Notes under the pieces: generated by a model
What the model was told of the DNA's origin: nothing
What the model saw: only the letters and a program-made list of their open reading frames with translations
Database searches by the model: none
DNA from: Gavia stellata
Taxonomy: Eukaryota > Chordata > Aves > Gaviiformes > Gaviidae
Direction of reading: 5' to 3'
DNA length: 64,000 bases
Assembly: GCF_030936135.1 (NCBI RefSeq)
Contig: NC_082594.1
Span: forward strand, 131,230,668-131,294,667
Part shown: positions 49,481 to 61,200 of the stretch, piece by piece
How positions within the stretch are numbered: position 1 is the stretch's first letter
Layout: each line of letters begins with the position of its first letter
Made by a program: the position numbers and the translations under genes

Positions 49481-50524
49481 TCATTCCTGCTTCAAGCAGC
49501 ACATGCCCAGTCCTGCTCGATGCCTACTTGCATCTCCAGGCATCTAAATGCCACAAAATCAGGTGTCGCTCCTGCTTTCACGTATCATGACAACTTTTGT
49601 CTTGCAAGTATAACTGCCAGCACAAGGTCTCTCTTCCCATTCCTAGTTTTCCAAAACTCAAACTTACAACCTTCAGAAGGACTGAAAGATTCTTCATCAC
49701 ATCATTCCTGCGCCACCGCTACCCCTCTGATTCCTTTCTTCGCCACCTCGGAAAACTAAACAGCTTTGATGCCTCTTCCTAGTCCTCTCACCAAGCAAGG
49801 GCAGGGACACCTGGTCTGTGACGTGCTGGACTCTTTCTTCATTCTTTCCCTGTTTCTAGGAATGAAAACTTCCCTCTTTCATGGGAATGAGAGCCATTTC
49901 TGTCTTCACAGAGTGTAGCTGCCTGTTTTCTCTCTAGAGCCCTTGGCCAATTATCAAATTATGAATCCGCTGGTAAAATCTTTAAAAGGCCCAAATGAGA
50001 GCTGAAATCTACCGCATGCCAAGTTGCTGGGTTGGTAGGGGAAACATAAAGAGTGCTTTGTAGTTCTTTGAGATACAGCTCACAGAGCACAAAAAAGATG
50101 GTTACAGATTTAAGGGGGGAAAGTATGAATGGTACGGTACAAAAGTGAGAAACGAAAGGAAATTTTATTTCAGATTAGTAAATTATAGCGAGGATCTTCT
50201 TTATAAGTTTGCCTCAAATTACAAGAATCACTGGAATTAATGGTAAACCTAACAACTCACAATAACACTTCCCTTTAGCTCTTACAGATTTCTGCCACAC
50301 AGACTGAGCAGTCAGAAAGTTAGAGATAAAACTTGCTTCAATCATCCTCCAAGATAGAATATTTTCAATCTCTAATGGTAAAAAACAACCCTTTTTCTAA
50401 GATGGACAAAAAGTACAATTCAGGACATCTGATTTCCATTCCTGCCTATATCCAGAGCACCAAGAGAGCTTTCCCAAAAGTGAGAGACGACATCACCTTC
50501 CCAGTCCCCCGAGACTGTCATTAA

Positions 50525-50830
50525 TGTGGTGGGTGTTGGTCTCTTCTCCCATGTAACTAGTGATAGAATGAGAGGAAATGGCCTCAAGTGGTGTCAGGGG
50601 AGGTTCAGGCTGGATATTAGGAAAAAATTCTTTACTGACAGAGTGGTGAAGCACTGGAAGAGGCTGCCCAGGGAGGTGGTGGATTCACCATCACTGGAGG
50701 TGTTCAAGGAACGTGTGGATGTGGCACTGTGGGACATGGTTTAGTGGGCATGGTGGGGTTGGGTTGATGGTTGGACTTGATGATCTTACAGGTCTTTTCC
50801 AACCTTAGTGATTCTGTGGTTCTGTGATAC
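50525..50830 (+). mobile_element. CR1 LINE, 3' end, about 305 bp
   Basis: An open frame at 50526..50744 encodes the CR1 ORF2 C-terminus ([35 protein letters not shown]), then the 3' UTR ending in gtgattctgtggttctgtg. 5'-truncated, inserted antisense in the TBX15 last intron. Closely similar to the copy at 28270. Confidence 0.94.
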
Positions 50831-53800
50831 ACGGTTTTCTCATTTAAACACACGGTATTCTTGGGCCAACTCCACAACGTGACTTTCTGTCTTGTGTGCA
50901 GGCGGTTGTAACGCGGCGTACACAAGACTTTTGTGAGCTGTACATCAGCTCCTACAGAAATGTCTCCTGTTCCCCTTCATCAAGTACAGACAGATCAACT
51001 CAACTCAGGCTTGGAGGATGATGAGCAGCCCACTTCAGTGGAGAAAACTGCTCATCAGTGGTAATTATGCACTGTCCCTCACATTTACAACCATCACCTG
51101 GGCACAGACATTGACAAGGGGGTCGTGTAATGAAAGCTACCCCAGGAGATGACACTGAATGAAAACAGGATGCAGAAAAGGACTCCGTGTGGCACAAATC
51201 CTTCAGAAAGTCGCAACAGAAACTGCTGCAACTTTGCAGCTGAGACTACCTGAAATTGTGGCGGTTTCTTTGACGGTGACAAAAGCAAACTGAATTGCAA
51301 ACCTCTCCTGCCATTCTTGATGGAGTCTGCTTTGGGCCAACACAGGCCCTGGAAGCTCCAGCATATTAAATGATTAAAAAAATACAATAAACAACTACAA
51401 AACCTGAGAAGCACTGTGGTTCAAAATTTCTGAAGTGAGGAAAAATGTCTCAGTATTGTGGCAAACTCAAAGCACACGCCACTTTCTACTTGTGACAAAA
51501 GAATGTGCCTCTCTGAGGAAATTGTGCAAATCTTCAAAGTATAATTGCCCCCCTCCATTCACTCATGTGAAATCTGATCACCACCCATGAGATAACAGAG
51601 ATTTTAGGCTTCAGTATTTAGACTTCGGCGTAAACCCTCCCTGGAGTAACAGAGTGCTTCAGGCTCCTTTCAGGTCGTCAGGGAGCGGCACAGACTTTGA
51701 CTCTCAGCCCCTTGTGTCACATCTGGGAGGGTGTTTTAGCTTTTCACCGTGAAAGATGAGACCTTGAAGCACCAGAAACACCCCTTCCCTAAAGAAAAAC
51801 TGTCTGCAGCTCTACCAAGAAGAAGCTGCAACAGTTTGTTCCCTGTTGCTTCGTTTAGATGAGGCAATCTACTAGCCATTTGAAGTATGCAGCAGAAACC
51901 AGCTCTTGATCCCAATAACTCTGGCAACAACTGCTCTGTTTCCAATCTCCTCTTCAAGGTCAAAAGAATCAAGAAGATAATTGAGACCAAACCCAAATAT
52001 CTGACCTCTGCCAACAGCCTAGACCATTCACAATTGATTTCGAAAGGAAAGCAGTGTCCAGATTATCCTGGTGGCATGGCTGAGAGAACTGATGGCTGCC
52101 GTCGGGAGGCAAGTGGCCAAGCAGATGTATTCATAGGTTGTTCAGCCTCCTTTGACATCAGCAGCTCCGCTCTTTTGGGAGACGCTATTTTGGGGATCTG
52201 GGATCTCAGATAAAGTCAAAAGGATGTTAACAGTTACTTGCTTCTTTCTGCCTCACGGTGCCTCTGATGCCGCCAGATGAAGTTCTGGAGGGCTCAGTCT
52301 TCCCTCCACTTGACACCAATACACATTTGTGCATTCATGATACTGTTTTCAGATGGGTGCAATCAGGGCAGCTCTCTGAGCACCACACCCGACACAGAGA
52401 AGAGTATGCCAAAGAAGAAATGAGTAACCAGCAGTACAGAAAAACTTTGGCAAGACAGAGGTGATGCCTGCCCGAAAGGGTAATGTTTACAGTCAGGGAA
52501 GCTGGAAAAGCAGCAACACCTCAGCTCAGAGTATCTGTCTCCCATCTGCTGATATATCATACAGCCTTAGGGTCTGTCTGGACTCATCGCTACTACAAGA
52601 AAACATTGTTCCTTTCCAGCAGTAAATGAGCAGATTGAACCTCTTCCACACAGAGGAGAGGGAGCCTTTTGTGCGTATCCTTGCCAACACAAGACTGCAG
52701 TGTTACGATGTTCCCTCTCAGAGGAAGACGGTAGAAGCTGTACTCAATCGCCAGTTTGCACACGCACATGCTCTAGAGATAGCAGCATATCTGCTCCCAC
52801 CAGAGATACCTGCTGATACCAGAGATAGCAACAGTTGTCTTACCAGCGAGGAGCACACCCCTCTTTGCTTCCAGTACTGTTTTAGACAAGCTTCAAGCTT
52901 TTGATGCTAATCTCAACAACCATTAACAAAGATTTTACAGACTCCCTAATAGGTGGCCTTTCTATGTCAGGACTCCAGTGCAAGATCAATGGAGATGCTC
53001 AAATTGATGGAGAACGGGTTGAATCTACTGAAAGTAATTGGTAGAGTCCTCAGCAAAGGCACTTATTAAAGCGAAAAAAAAAAACATTTGAAAGGAAAGC
53101 TGCCTTGAGAACTCACCAGTCAAAGCTAAGATGTTTGACTCTGGTGGACTTGGTGCGCTCGTATCGAAACCGTAATTTAATGGTGAAGTAAAAATGTATG
53201 TGCCGCAAACCTGCCGATACATCACATCTTGTGACTCTCATACTGGTCCTGAAATTCTGCTTGGGAGGCAATTCTTTTTACCAGCTGCCATGGTACCTTC
53301 GATTTACTTCTTGCATAAGTCATCAGCTTTTGTAGGAAGGATCAGATACTGATCACTATTCTAGCATTGTCACAGTGCCTTTCTAGTCTCTATGTCCTGG
53401 CAAAACTTACAGTCACTGATAGCAATCTGCTCATCTCAATATCCTGTGGGAAACTGTAAATCACATAGGAGCCAGCAATGGCTCTTTTTACTCTTGGAAA
53501 GTGACACAATCCAGAGTTACTGGAACTCTTATTTTCTTTTTCCTCATCTCTTTTTTTTTTTTATGTTCCCTGTTAAAACCAAGAAACTGAGCCACATATT
53601 TTTAATAATGAGAATCTGGATGAGGTTCAATCTAAATTTTGAAAATATATTCCAATTAAAGACTTTAATAGATTCTTGGCTTTCCCCACATCTCATTGCC
53701 ATGTGCATTCAATAATCCCAAGCCCCCTTTTTCCCTAGTAATAAGTAGACTGCAGAGCGGGTGACATCATTCTCCAGAAGGTCAGCCTCTCCTGGACTGC

Positions 53801-54249
53801 CGTTTTCTGAACATTTTTTGCAAAGTTTTTGTTCGAGGGGACTTTCCTTTTTTCAAACTGGCTGCAGATCTGCTGTGATTGTGTCAAACATGGCGCTTGC
53901 CCTTGTAAAGCTGCAATGACTTTTGGACTGCGTGCTGCAAAAGGGAGGTCAGAGAATTTCACTGACAGAAACGGCATGTTCTTCCCCTTGGTAGGGCAAT
54001 ACGGTGACCACTCAGGTCACAGACCTGCCGAGACTTACTGAAGCGCTTTACTTCAACGCCAACACGTGCAAATAAAGCTCGTGGACTGCTAGAGTCAGTC
54101 GCACCAGGCATCTGTGTGACTGGTCGTGATATCAGGCTCTCCCGCTTGTGTGGCAGCTGAAACCTATCACTGTGTAGATTAGAGAGTTATTTAATCCCTG
54201 TATGAAACAGCTGCATCCAGCGCGCCGAGTATCGATTCGGTGTGTCACT

Positions 54250-54520
54250 GTGGCCCTTGCTCAACATACAGCTTGGGCCAAACAAATGAGCAAAGCACTA
54301 GGATTCATGTTGAATGGGAGAAAGGATAATGTGGAAAAAATTAGAATACCTTTAGATAATTATATCATGTGGATGCATCTGGAATACTCGGTGCAGACTT
54401 GTTTTTAAAGAAAAGATTAAGGACCTGGAAAACTTCCCACTTGAAGAGAAAAGAAATGACTGGCGCTATTCACTGTGAGAAGCACAGAAGAGGGACAAAA
54501 AAACCTGTAAAAAAATTAAT
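54250..54520 (+). mobile_element. Old, decayed CR1 LINE fragment (late ORF2)
   Basis: A string of CR1-like stretches: 'atgagcaaagcactaggatt', 'cctttagataattatatcat' followed by 'tgcatctggaatactcggtg' with 'cagacttg', and 'agaagcacagaagagggac'. These match the ancient CR1 block that reads 'ccacacctggaatattgtgt' then 'gcag'. Stops and substitutions are frequent. Confidence 0.6.
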
Positions 54521-55844
54521 TGTATGAAGAAGGTGGAGGAGGGGGAACTTCTGTTCTCCTTATCTTGTAACATCCCACAAAAAGGGATGAACATTCAGTC
54601 ACTGCAGAAAAATCAGAGCCACCGTAACGAAGCATATTCCACACAATTGTGTCATAAAAACATGGAAATCGCAGTCACAAGAGTCTATCGAGGATGGGCG
54701 ACACAAAGCTACCATGTATTCTTCTCTCTGCAAGATTGTATAGGCTGTAAAGATTCAGTACTTGATCTTCTTTTCGATTAACTATGCAAACTGAGCTTTC
54801 ATTCTCAAACACCTTCTCCAGCCAGCAAATCATTCTACTTTTTTTTGTCCTGAATCCTCTTCAATCTCTTTCCACCCTTTAAAAATACGTACAGTAGAAG
54901 ACTATATTGTAACGTCAGTTTGCAGCTAGGAAATTGTCTCCCCACTGCTTACCACTATTTTTTTTCTACACTGCATGTGCAGTGGCTTATCCACTGAGAC
55001 CTCCAAGTTCTTGCCAGCGCCAACGCTTTCCAGCACACTCAGTAGGTATGTACGTCCTATGTTTTGTTCCCAGACACATGATATTGTATCCGGCTGAACT
55101 GAAAGCCACACTTTGTTTGAATGCATGCAGGTTACCAAGCAATCTCTATTGCTCTTCATACCTTTGTCCCCATCATTACTGACCCCTCTGCAGTCTTTAT
55201 GAGACCTGTAGCTTTTAAAAACTGCATTGTTTCATTCAGTTCTCGACAAGTTAGTACTGGAACCAGTCTCTGCAGAGCAACACTGGGACTGTTCTTACTG
55301 GATGGTGTTTTCATGTTTATCACATCAGCTTTGAGATCAGTCAGCTACTCATTTCTTAATACACGCTAATGCTAACTTTTCCAAGCTGGCACATGTGGCA
55401 ATAAGTTAAATGCTCTCCAAAAATCCATCACATCTATACAGTTATTTCTATCAGTGAAATCTCTAACTTCATCAAATAATTCAGTTGGGTTTGTTTGACA
55501 AAACTGTTTTGGAAAGGCAGATAACACTTTGATTTCATGAAAAAATTACCAAGTGACAGAAGAACAGCTAAGAATCCATAGCAATCCATAGCACAGAAAA
55601 ATCTAGCTGGAAAGCAGCGAAGGCACCATATTAATACTGAAGTCACAAGCTTCTGCCCCAAAAAGCATCATTTTTTCTACCACAGTAAGGGGGATTCATC
55701 TCCAGAAAAAACAAGGCTGAATTCCACAGTTCCTACAGGGGATCTGCTCCAGCACTTCATTAGACTTCATATAACTGGAGCCTATAGCTTTTTTCCTATC
55801 CACCACAGACAGCATTTTATTTCAGTACTATTATGTACTCTCTC

Positions 55845-55930
55845 CCTCCTCGCCAGGCTGAACAACCATAACTCGCTCCTCATCGATGTTTCTTCCTAGG
55901 CATGTGGCCGCTTTTGCTGCTCTTACCTTG
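55845..55930 (-). mobile_element. Short CR1 LINE fragment
   Basis: On the plus strand 'caggctgaacaacc' followed by 'ataactcgctcctca' is the reverse complement of the CR1 block 'gagttggggttgttcagcctgg'. Only about 85 bp can be followed. Confidence 0.5.
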
Positions 55931-58189
55931 TCTCTCTGCAGTAAGTATGCACTCCTCTTAAGCTGCAGTGGACACATCTAGTCCCAAAAGTCTCCTGTAG
56001 CCCCAGTGCAGTTTCCCAACTAACCATTCAAGGGATAAAATGGAGGCTTGCAATTCCTCAAAGGTTTATTCAGAAACGCCACATATTCACCCAGCTTTAG
56101 AGACAACAGCAGACTAGAATTAAAGTGTCTGTTTATTAAAATAATACCCTGAAAGCTTCTAATTCATAAATATGCAGGGGTATGAGATAACAGCATGCAG
56201 CTTAGAGCACTGAACCTTCAGGTGGGAGAGAGGAGTAGAGTCCCAGGCAAGTCTCTTTCGTGAAAAGACTGGCTAAGGCTCAGAGGGTCTGAGGTGCAAT
56301 AGCTTATCCTGAAGTCAACTGTTAAACACCAGTGATTTACTCACCTGTCACACAGTTCATGTGCTGGAAAGCAAGGAGATGAAGAGGTATGGGCACTGTA
56401 CATCCTGGTCATCTTAGGTTTGGAGGGAAGAATCACATGTGGCTTAAAGCCACCTCAGCATTTCTTGCTCTTTCTGCCAGCAATTCCAAGGCCTCCAGAC
56501 TAGAATATTTGTGCTGGCCCTTGGGGGCTGTCCCAGCAGCCAGAAATTAAAATAGAGTGTGTTTGTACCTTGGCTTTGCACCTATCACTGAGAGCAGGGG
56601 TCAGCTTGTTGCAGCAACCACGGGAGAGATGAGCACTATGATGGAGGGAATATTTCTGATTTATTATCTTGGGGTTGTTTCACATGGCTAAATGCAGAGC
56701 TCGAGAGCACTGTTTCGTAGCGAGTTTGAAGTTTTGCAAGGGACCTGTGGACACAACTTTAGTTAAGGGCTGCCCTAAACCTAGTGGTCTGTGGTGCAGT
56801 GGTGGTGGTCTGCACAGAGCCGGCTGGTCACAGGGTACTGGCTTGCTTCCTGGTTTTTCAGCTGCCAAACTATATTAAAACAAGCTAAAAATACATTAAA
56901 TATTTTCCTTTCCTAATATTACCTTACCACGTAAGCAATAGCTGGACTTGCCACTAGGACGTTATCTGATAACCAGCGCAGAAGAGGGGAGGTTTGCGAA
57001 CCCAAATAGGGGGCGAGACAGAGGAGGGAGGCTGCTTCAGCGACCGTGACCAAGAGCAAAGGCTGTTATGTTTCTATTTAAGTGGGTGATGAAAACGTTT
57101 CTGAATCCCTGTTTTAACCCACCTCCAACCACACGCCTCGCTGCAAGTGCTCCTCAACACATGCCCCTGAGCTTGTGCAAAACCTCTCCTGCCCTGTGCT
57201 GGGCAGCCCTGGCAGGCATTGCTGCTGCCCTCCCTCTGGAGGAGCCCATGCCATCCCCAGGTGGTTTTGAGGTCTGGAGGGAAGTTTTGGGGTGATGCCA
57301 AGCTCAAATGTGAGAGGCTGAAGAGTCTCTTACACCAGGCATGCATTTGGTTTTGACGTGACAGGTGTCACATTTGAGCATGGCTTTGGATTGTTTCTTT
57401 TCTTGCATTTATATTGGAATAAAAAAAAGCACCAGGTTGCCCTGATACCTCTCCTCCCAGTGATCACTGTGTTTTTAACTAGAAATAGCTGCAGTGAAGT
57501 GAATGGGGAAGTCCTATCAGTGCAAAGAAAAAAAAAAGAATGGTAACAGAGCCTGAAACTGGAGATGAAAGCCCTACTTAACAAACGAGAGATGTAAAGG
57601 GCAGAAGCTATGAAAAGACACAGCATGAACAAGCGGAAAACACTTGGCCTACCCAATAATTCTTCCCAGCCTCGTACTAACAGAAACGCTCTCCAGCAAG
57701 GCCCCCAGCTTTTGAAAGCGCGGCAGCATGACATTGGGGGGAGGCACATTTGTGGTCTCCTAAAGCTTCCAGAGGACACATGCCCCTTCCCCTTGCGCTG
57801 CCATGCAAACAGCAAACTCTAACTGTAAATGGAGAACAACGTGTCTGACGTGCTGGAGTGTTTCCTCGGGCTCTTAACTCAACAACTCATGCCGTGTACT
57901 TGGGCTGGTTCTCCCAACCCTGCACTCTTTCCTGGTCCTCCTTCTAGCTCTTAGGTGCACTGGGGACACCAGGGAGATGAAGTGGTTGGACTGTACCTCA
58001 TGAGGCATGGCCTGTCCACCATTTCCATCTATCCTCTCTGCTCAGTGTCCTTTCACAGCAGTCAACAGCTCAACGAGGTGCATGAAGCAACCCCTCCGCC
58101 CGCCAGACGCACAGCAGAGTGCATTGCTGCTCTTACACCCTCTTCTCCTGCTCTTTCTACAGCTCTTTGCATGCCCTTTGTACGCTCAC

Positions 58190-58287
58190 CTTGCTGCTTC
58201 TGCATGGTAGTGAAGTCTTCGAAGGTGAGGGTGCGCACGGGGGGCCTCCAGAAGGCATAGGTCTCCATAATGGCCTCCAGCCCCGTC
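58190..58287 (-). CDS. TBX15: TBX15 penultimate coding exon (end of the T-box domain)
   Basis: A 98-bp internal exon encoding the end of the DNA-binding T-box domain and the linker after it. On the minus strand the acceptor reads TTGCACAG and the donor reads GTGAGCG. The exon opens with the last base of a split Arg codon, then encodes 32 residues that include [24 protein letters not shown] and TTMQKQQ. It ends with the first base of a Gly codon that is completed by the last exon at 42788. The TFEDF block is typical of the Tbx15/18/22 group, and [16 protein letters not shown] fits TBX15 rather than TBX18. Length, phase and splice sites agree with the last exon, and no frameshift is seen. The Met visible upstream in frame is intronic. 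The T-box exons before this one are not in the window. Confidence 0.97.
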
Positions 58288-61200
58288 CTGTGCAATGAAA
58301 ATAAAACAAGGAGAGAAGAAGAATGTCAGTTAGCTGGCAAGGGTATCAGTGCCAGGGGAAGAGGGCTCCGACTTCACTTGACAGGCTGCCAGTGGCCACC
58401 AAAAGGTCACCTTGGCATCTGTGAATTCCTCAAGCGAGCCTTCCCGCACAGGTGCTAGCCACTAGAGTAAAATGGATTTCAAAAGCTCCTAACAGTCTTC
58501 CAGCACCTTTTTCTCTTTTTTAACAAGGATCCCAAACTTTCTGTCTGCTTTGCAGGGGACACGTGACCGTCAGCTCCTCAAGGCATGCTTTACCGTGGAG
58601 CGGGCTTCCACACTTTGTGGATGCAAGCTGTGATGCAAACAAGGGAGGTCTGGGATTCAACCTTCCTAGTCAGAGAGATTTTGTGAATTGCCTTTCCCTG
58701 CCACCTCCTAGTTCTGGACACTGCTTCGAAGTGCTACGGGAAGCCGTCCAAAAAGGAATCTCCTTGGTTTTGGACTTCAACTAGAAATGCGTAAGAGGAT
58801 TGCAAAAGACCAGTGGCATCTCTGCTTTGGGTCTCTGTCTCACTGCAAAGACTGTACCAAAGAGAAAAAGCCAAAAATCAAGTGAGAACTTTTCCTCTTG
58901 AAGGGCTGGGGTCTCAGGTTTGTTCTTATTCTCACCGCAGAATGCTAGCTCTGCTGAAAGTCTCTAACGCCACAGGCTCAGTGAGGACATATGCTCATTA
59001 TCAGGGAAAGACCCCCAAGTTCTTTGCAAGACAACCCCCTGGGGTTTCTTACCAGGAAAGGCTCTCCTCTGTGGAAGCTGCACATTGCTTGGTTCCCCAT
59101 TCCTCACCTTCCCCTGCCTCATTTCCAGCAGTAGGTTATAGCCCTCGCACTGACCGAACATGACTAGGGATGCTTCATCAAACGCAAGAACATATCCCCT
59201 TTCAATGCAAAAGGCTCTAACATCCCCAGAGTCTCTCATCAGACGTTGAGCTGATACTGGAGCTGCCTTTTGCTTCTGAAAATGTCTTCCTGCACGTGCC
59301 TCCACTCACTCAGTTAACTTTCCAAAGTCTCCCCGGAAGCTCGGATGCTTTAAATACATTGGAGTTGGCAAACCAAACTCTGTATTTTAAGAGGAGGTTT
59401 AGAAGAGAGGTTGTTGCATGGTGTTTATTAGCTGCTAAGCTGTTAGAAGTAGAAACAGAAGACATCTCTGCATAGCAGTCTCACACTAGCGCTGAGCACA
59501 TTACAACAGAACTATTTGGTTAATACAGTGGCCTCTGCCAGCTCGTGGAGCTCAGAGACAACAAGGCAGCACAGAATGTGAACCCTTCTGCTAAGCTGGG
59601 CTCTGTGTGCAAAAGCAGCTCGTCGACTACCGGTACCACCCCCAGGATTTCCTCCGCTCCCTGTGTGAGAAAGCCACACATGTTCAGACTCCATCCACTT
59701 CTCGACACACACAGCTGGGAAGAGAACAGTGCCTTTTTGCAGCCTCATGAAACGATCCCCAGCCCAAACACTGAGGGAGAGGACCTTCTGCTACCATATA
59801 TCCTGGGGGCATAAAATGCCCTGAGCAAGTCGCAATGCAACAAGACCTACGGTTGAAAGGACCTGCCTCGATGATTAAAACCAAGTAATACATCCAGAAA
59901 TGCAGACTGAAAGTTCCAGCTGTGCTAATCCAGCTGCCACAAGGATCGTGCGGGGAAGTAGGGAGGCCAGCTCACTAAAACTAGTGTTCACACCGCCTGG
60001 CTCAGTCATTAGATCCCTGGGCACATAACCCCACTCTGCACCAGCATCCAACTTCCAGCTCTGCTCTCATGACTCCGTCCCAGTAAAATCCAACCCCTAC
60101 ACGGAGGTGGCTCAGGGAAGCAGTAAAGGCAGGTTAAAGCTATTACCCCCACCTCTGCCTGGAGCTTGCATCATTCTCAGCTCAGCTTGACTCACAGTTC
60201 AAAGTTTCTAGCTCTCCGTCTACCACTTTCCCCTGTATCAAGACAGTTCTCACAAGTACCGTGTAATTTGTACTTCTAAAAGAAAAGGAAAAAAGAGAAT
60301 ATAGAGAGATAATAAAAAGAAGAAATAAAAGAGTAAATCAGGAGTAACAGACTGCTTTCAGGGGTTGGACTCCACTGTGCCTGTGAGTCCACAGAGGGTA
60401 AAAGGCAGCAAAACTGCAAAGCTGCTCTATTCCTGCCCTGTATGCCAGGGAAAGGAGGGATGCCACCAGGGACCCACCTCCTCCTGCTCCAGGGGAGCAG
60501 GGCTAGAACAGCCCCTTCGCTGTGGACACGGCTCCTGTCACCCTCCCCTTTCCACACTGCAACTGCTGGCAGCAACACTGTGGCTTTACAGATTGCCGTG
60601 TAATGCTCCAGGCAGCACTGCAGCCACCGGTACCTGAAGAATGGATGCCAACCTCCACAGTTGGCTTGAAGCCACCTCTTTCCCCTTCCTTCTCCAAATG
60701 AGACTCCTTTACTCCCCCAGAGGTGTGCACATGTTGAACATGCATTATGAAACACCCTCCCAAAGTATGTGGATGACAGAGCTCAAAGTTATGTCCAGTT
60801 CTTCTTTACACAAATTTAGGTCCCTGTATACCAGACCATCCTTTTTCTCCTGGTTTGGTTTGTTTTGTTTTTTTAATCTTTGTGCAGAACAAATGTTACA
60901 GGTCTTTCTGAAATAGTATCTAAGCAGAACACATCCTTACTGAACTTTCAGGTTCTTCCATGCATCAGACAAGATCCATGAGACAGCAGCCTGTTGTGCT
61001 GACCTGCTAGGCACCTACCACCCCACGTATGGAGTACTGCAGAAAACCAACGTGCAGCCATTGCAAAACAGCATGGGCCAGAATGCACGCCACCTTTGCG
61101 TGACTGATTTTACAACTTTACTAACCTTTCAATATATTTTTTTTTCTTCTTCCTGTGATGTATTCTTATTTTTGTAAAAAAATGGTGGGGTGAGGGGGTG

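Larger units (their letters stand above)
42789..58189 (-). other. TBX15: TBX15 last intron (15.4 kb)
   Basis: An intron bounded by GTGAGC at its 5' end (58189 side) and TTTTGCAG at its 3' end (42789 side), splitting a Gly codon after its first base. It holds CR1 copies at 44285..44757, 50525..50830, 54250..54520 and 55845..55930, a possible old retroposon tail at 49395..49480, a 17-base A run at 43140..43156, and the cysteine-rich ORF plus LTR-like block at 46694..47620. The rest is unique-looking sequence with only short chance ORFs. I find no other T-box exon inside it. Confidence 0.9.

Noticed and set aside
57330..57815. 161-codon minus ORF close to the penultimate exon
   Set aside because: It lies in the TBX15 last intron, lacks T-box sequence and is not needed to join the two exons in phase.
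58007..58260. Plus-strand ORFs over the TBX15 penultimate exon
   Set aside because: They are antisense shadows of the exon.
60276..60755. 159-codon minus ORF in the upstream intron
   Set aside because: No T-box similarity. Its C-terminal end is low-complexity Ser/Phe/Leu sequence from an A-rich stretch.
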